This document shows positions 13,420 through 15,665 of a DNA stretch of 15,665 bases, in pieces. The notes beneath the pieces are model-generated. The model saw only the letters and a list, made by a program, of their open reading frames with translations. It did not search any database and was not told the origin of the DNA. The stretch is from positions 1 through 15,665 of the forward strand of contig USJH01000005.1 in the NCBI GenBank assembly GCA_900554955.1, given 5' to 3'. The position numbers and the translations under genes were made by a program. How positions within the stretch are numbered: position 1 is the stretch's first letter; every line of letters begins with the position of its first letter. This stretch comes from an uncultured Clostridia bacterium (GTDB taxonomy: Bacteria > Bacillota > Clostridia > Christensenellales > UBA1242).

Positions 13420-14535
13420 ATGAAAACAATATATCTTCCGATCGGTCTTCCAGGTTCTGGGAAAAGCACTTTTGCTAAAAATAATTTAAGCACAGCAAAT
13501 GTTATTGAACTCGACAAAATAAGGCAGCAACTATCCGATGAAGGAATAATTCAAAAAAACTATTCTTCTGCAGACAACCCAGTTGTTTTTGCAAAATTTC
13601 ATGAAGAAATCAAAAATGAAATTCAAACATGCAATGAGATTGTTGTTGATGCAACAAATGCAAGATTGTCTGAACGTGAAGAAATCTATGAACTTTTGAA
13701 AGACTTTAAGCCAAAATATGTTGTCATCAATTTTATAGACAGCAAAGAAGTTGTTCTTCCTCGCATTTTGAAAAGACAACAAGAAAACCCAAACTGTGTC
13801 CACGTTTTTGCAAACCCTGAAGAGGCTCTTGAAATTTACGAAAAAAGAATTCAAGAAGGAAAAGCAACATTAAACGAACCAATAGCCGAAATTTGGACTG
13901 TTGAAAACGGAAAAGTCATCAAAAAGGAACAAAAAATATTAATCGCTTCAACAAATCCAGGAAAAATTGCAATTTACAGTGAAGCTTGCAACGAACTCGG
14001 GCTTAAAACAACAAGTCTTAAAGAAATCAAAATTGATGAAAAAGTTGAAGAAAACGGCAAAAACGAAACCGAAAATGCAATTATCAAAGCACTGGCATAT
14101 CACAAAATTACTGGGCTTCCAGTTTTTGCAAATGACAGTGGGCTTATCATTGACAAATTTAAAAGTGAAGATCAACCAGGTGCACTTGTTCGCCGTTTTA
14201 AAGGCAAAGAACTTTCCGATCAAGAACTTTTAAATGTTTATATTGAAAAATTAAATGAAGTTGGTGGCGAAAGCTCAGGACATTACATTGTTGCCCTTGC
14301 CGCAATTGACTTTAACGGAAATCTTAAAACTGGTCTTTTCTATCCCCCACGTCATTTCATTTCAAAACCAAGCAAAATTCTTTTGAAAGGCATTCCACTT
14401 TCTTCACTTTCATATGATGAAAAAACTGGAAAATATATGAGCGAAATGACACCAAAAGAACAAAACGAATATGAAGCAGACGCTTTTGCAAAACAGAAGC
14501 AATTCATTAAAGAAACTTTCTGCCCTAACAAATAA
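13420..14535 (+). CDS. Fusion of a polynucleotide-kinase-like P-loop domain and a Ham1/RdgB-like NTP pyrophosphatase domain
   Basis: This is a 371-residue soluble protein. Residues 1-165 form a T4 Pnkp/AAA_33-type kinase domain with Walker A GLPGSGKST (9-17), an acidic ELDKIR (30-35) where such kinases place the phosphate-acceptor Asp, VVDATNARLSERE (75-87), and an Arg-containing lid near 115-120. Residues 172-371 resemble Ham1/RdgB enzymes, which hydrolyse dITP, XTP and other damaged purine nucleotides to monophosphates. Matching elements are ILIASTNPGK (173-182), ENGKNETENAIIKA (211-224), TGLPVFANDSGL (231-242) and QPGALVRRFKG (252-262). The canonical A-D-D-S-G is A-N-D-S-G here, and the terminal SHR motif is replaced by a Glu/Tyr/Ala stretch near 348-354. 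The specificity may therefore have changed. The GT8 gene follows after 9 bases, in the same operon. Domain order is confident; substrates are unknown. Confidence 0.8.
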   Translation: MKTIYLPIGLPGSGKSTFAKNNLSTANVIELDKIRQQLSDEGIIQKNYSSADNPVVFAKFHEEIKNEIQTCNEIVVDATNARLSEREEIYELLKDFKPKYVVINFIDSKEVVLPRILKRQQENPNCVHVFANPEEALEIYEKRIQEGKATLNEPIAEIWTVENGKVIKKEQKILIASTNPGKIAIYSEACNELGLKTTSLKEIKIDEKVEENGKNETENAIIKALAYHKITGLPVFANDSGLIIDKFKSEDQPGALVRRFKGKELSDQELLNVYIEKLNEVGGESSGHYIVALAAIDFNGNLKTGLFYPPRHFISKPSKILLKGIPLSSLSYDEKTGKYMSEMTPKEQNEYEADAFAKQKQFIKETFCPNK

Positions 14536-14544
14536 GGAGAATTT

Positions 14545-15372
14545 ATGATTAACATTTTATATTGTGGAAACAAATATGTTTTCACCGGTTGGACACTTTC
14601 AACCCTTACAATTTTGAAACACACAAAAGACCCAATTTCAATGTATCTTTTCACAATGGACCTCACCGACAGAGACCCAAAGTTTCAACCAATTTCAGAA
14701 GAACAAGTAAAGTTTATTGAAGGACTTTTGAAAGAAGTGAACAAAGAAAGCAAGGTTACACTTTTTGATGTTGGACAACTTTTCAGAGAACAAATGATTG
14801 ATAGTGTGAACCTTAAAAACCATTTCACGCCATATGCAATGCTTCGTCTTTTTGCCGATGAAATTGATGGCATTCCAGACAAACTTATTTATCTTGACAC
14901 CGACACAATGATAAACCGCGACCTTTCACTTTTATTTAACCAAGACATTGAAGACTTTGAAATTGCATGCGTTAAAGATGCATTCACCTGGGCAAGCCCA
15001 TCACGTTGGAAAATTATCAAAACCTATTTCAACTCTGGCGTTCTTCTTTTGAACATGAAAATGATTCGCGAAACAAAAATGTTTGAAAAAGCAAGAAATC
15101 TTTGCCGTTATAAAAAGATGCTCTATACGGATCAAGACGCTCTCAACAGAAGCGTTTCAAAAAAGAAAATGCTTCCAATGATTTTTAACAGCAAAGACAA
15201 ATATTATCCAGAAATTGTTGTTCACCACTTCTGCAATGTTCGAAAGAAAGGAAATTGGTTCCACCGTGTTAAACCATGGGAGTTTGATTTGGTGAAACAA
15301 AAAATGAGCGCATATAACGACATTTTTGACAAATATGAAGAACTCAAAAAACAACCCAACTTTCCAAAATAG
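14545..15372 (+). CDS. Family 8 glycosyltransferase (LgtC/GspA-like)
   Basis: This is a 275-residue cytoplasmic or membrane-peripheral enzyme that transfers a hexose from a nucleotide sugar with retention of configuration. Family marks are the N-terminal INILYCGNKYVFTGW, YAMLRLFADEI (97-107), the metal-binding DxD motif in YLDTDT (116-121), FNSGVLLLN (162-170), DQDALN (196-201), and a C-terminal VVHHFC...KPW (225-245) that corresponds to the HxxGxxKPW metal and UDP-binding element. LgtC proteins are about 300 residues, so it is near full length, without a C-terminal membrane-anchoring region beyond a Lys-rich tail. AAGGAG overlaps the stop codon of the preceding fusion gene, so the two are co-expressed. 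The acceptor is unknown; surface glycan synthesis is the usual role. Confidence 0.9.
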   Translation: MINILYCGNKYVFTGWTLSTLTILKHTKDPISMYLFTMDLTDRDPKFQPISEEQVKFIEGLLKEVNKESKVTLFDVGQLFREQMIDSVNLKNHFTPYAMLRLFADEIDGIPDKLIYLDTDTMINRDLSLLFNQDIEDFEIACVKDAFTWASPSRWKIIKTYFNSGVLLLNMKMIRETKMFEKARNLCRYKKMLYTDQDALNRSVSKKKMLPMIFNSKDKYYPEIVVHHFCNVRKKGNWFHRVKPWEFDLVKQKMSAYNDIFDKYEELKKQPNFPK

Positions 15373-15379
15373 AAAACTC

Positions 15380-15409
15380 AAAAGAAAGCAAATTTTGCTT
15401 TCTTTTTTT
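15380..15409 (+). terminator. Terminator of the 13420-15372 operon
   Basis: A 10-bp stem AAAAGAAAGC (15380-15389) with GCTTTCTTTT (15397-15406), a seven-base loop and a T run. The following stretch to 15570 is AT-rich and I see no gene in it. Confidence 0.9.
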
Positions 15410-15570
15410 GTTTCGTGTTTTATAAAAAATGCAAAATCAATATTATTTCGCTTAAAAAAACTACATTTTATTACAAAATTAAAATCAATTTTTATCTTAT
15501 AAACATTTTTCACGAAGCCTGTTATTTTCAACTTCTCGCCTCTTTGCAAAATAAATTTTCAAAATTATGC

Positions 15571-15598
15571 TTGACAAAAAATGCATTGTGTTTAAAAT
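15571..15598 (+). promoter_or_regulatory. Promoter of the SAM-riboswitch transcript
   Basis: A perfect TTGACA (15571-15576), 16 bases, then TAAAAT (15593-15598). Transcription would start near 15605, at the beginning of the riboswitch. Confidence 0.75.
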
Positions 15599-15605
15599 TA
15601 TATTT

Positions 15606-15665
15606 ATCCATAAAGAGTGTGCGAGGGACAGCCCCAATGACCACACAGCAACCTGCAAAATGCAA
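15606..15665 (+). ncRNA. SAM-I (S-box) riboswitch, 5' portion cut by the window end
   Basis: The bases match the S-box core in order: AAAGAG of the P1/P2 junction, GTGTG pairing with CACAC as P2, the kink-turn and SAM-binding internal loop GAGGGACAGCCCCAATGA, then CAGCAACC leading into P3 (ACCTGC...). SAM-I elements sense S-adenosylmethionine and usually stop transcription of methionine, cysteine or SAM synthesis and transport genes when SAM is plentiful. The P4 stem, P1 closure, terminator and regulated gene lie beyond the window. A strong promoter sits just upstream. Confidence 0.92.

Noticed and set aside
13531..13854. 107-codon minus-strand frame inside the kinase-Ham1 fusion gene
   Set aside because: Antisense to the kinase domain, with the same Phe/Asn/Cys-rich shadow composition and no family features.
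15157..15549. 130-codon minus-strand frame over the end of the GT8 gene
   Set aside because: Phe- and Lys-rich, antisense to the conserved GT8 C-terminus, and it crosses the operon terminator. It is a shadow frame.

Overview
The window is AT-rich DNA with the standard genetic code (TGG for Trp, TGA used as a stop), tight gene packing, AAGGAG ribosome binding sites, TTGACA/TATAAT promoters and U-tailed hairpin terminators. This points to a low-GC Firmicute-type bacterium, plausibly an uncultured gut Clostridia-like or Mollicutes-adjacent lineage. That assignment is inference from style and gene content. There are no tRNA or rRNA genes, no CRISPR array, no insertion sequence and no phage module.

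Layout. 1-355: 3' end of a ZIP metal transporter. 450-2233: a membrane-anchored protein with a sialyltransferase-like (GT80-type) domain, broken by a one-base frameshift near 1820. 2340-2425: a very strong promoter that runs straight into a strong terminator. 2515-4156: overlapping sufC-sufB, a two-gene iron-sulfur assembly operon. 4157-4574: a convergent gap holding a terminator, a 7-bp tandem repeat, a 71-bp GC-rich palindrome and a hairpin over the secA stop codon. 4575-8089 (minus): comF then secA, without the hpf gene usually found between them. 8199-8750: a small P-loop kinase of UPF0200 type. 8839-10789 (minus): two tandem DegV/FakB fatty-acid-binding proteins followed by a truncated SGNH esterase remnant. 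11014-11685: a divergent membrane-tethered XRE regulator. 11809-13295: a two-gene operon of mTERF-like 36-residue repeat proteins. 13420-15372: a kinase/Ham1 pyrophosphatase fusion and a GT8 glycosyltransferase. 15571-15665: a promoter and the first part of a SAM-I riboswitch, cut by the window end.

How the genes relate. SufC is the ATPase for the SufB scaffold. The DegV pair and the esterase remnant look like a fatty-acid handling operon. The divergent XRE regulator has a perfect 19-bp palindrome exactly filling the spacer of its own promoter, and a half-site on the presumed -10 of the degV operon, so it may control both. ComF and SecA are conserved neighbours in Firmicutes. The most unusual content is the mTERF-like pair: seven consecutive 36-residue repeats plus an eighth degenerate one in a 395-residue protein, followed after 5 bases by a 97-residue protein built from the same unit. 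mTERF repeats are best known from mitochondrial and plastid nucleic-acid-binding proteins, so a bacterial operon of them deserves attention.
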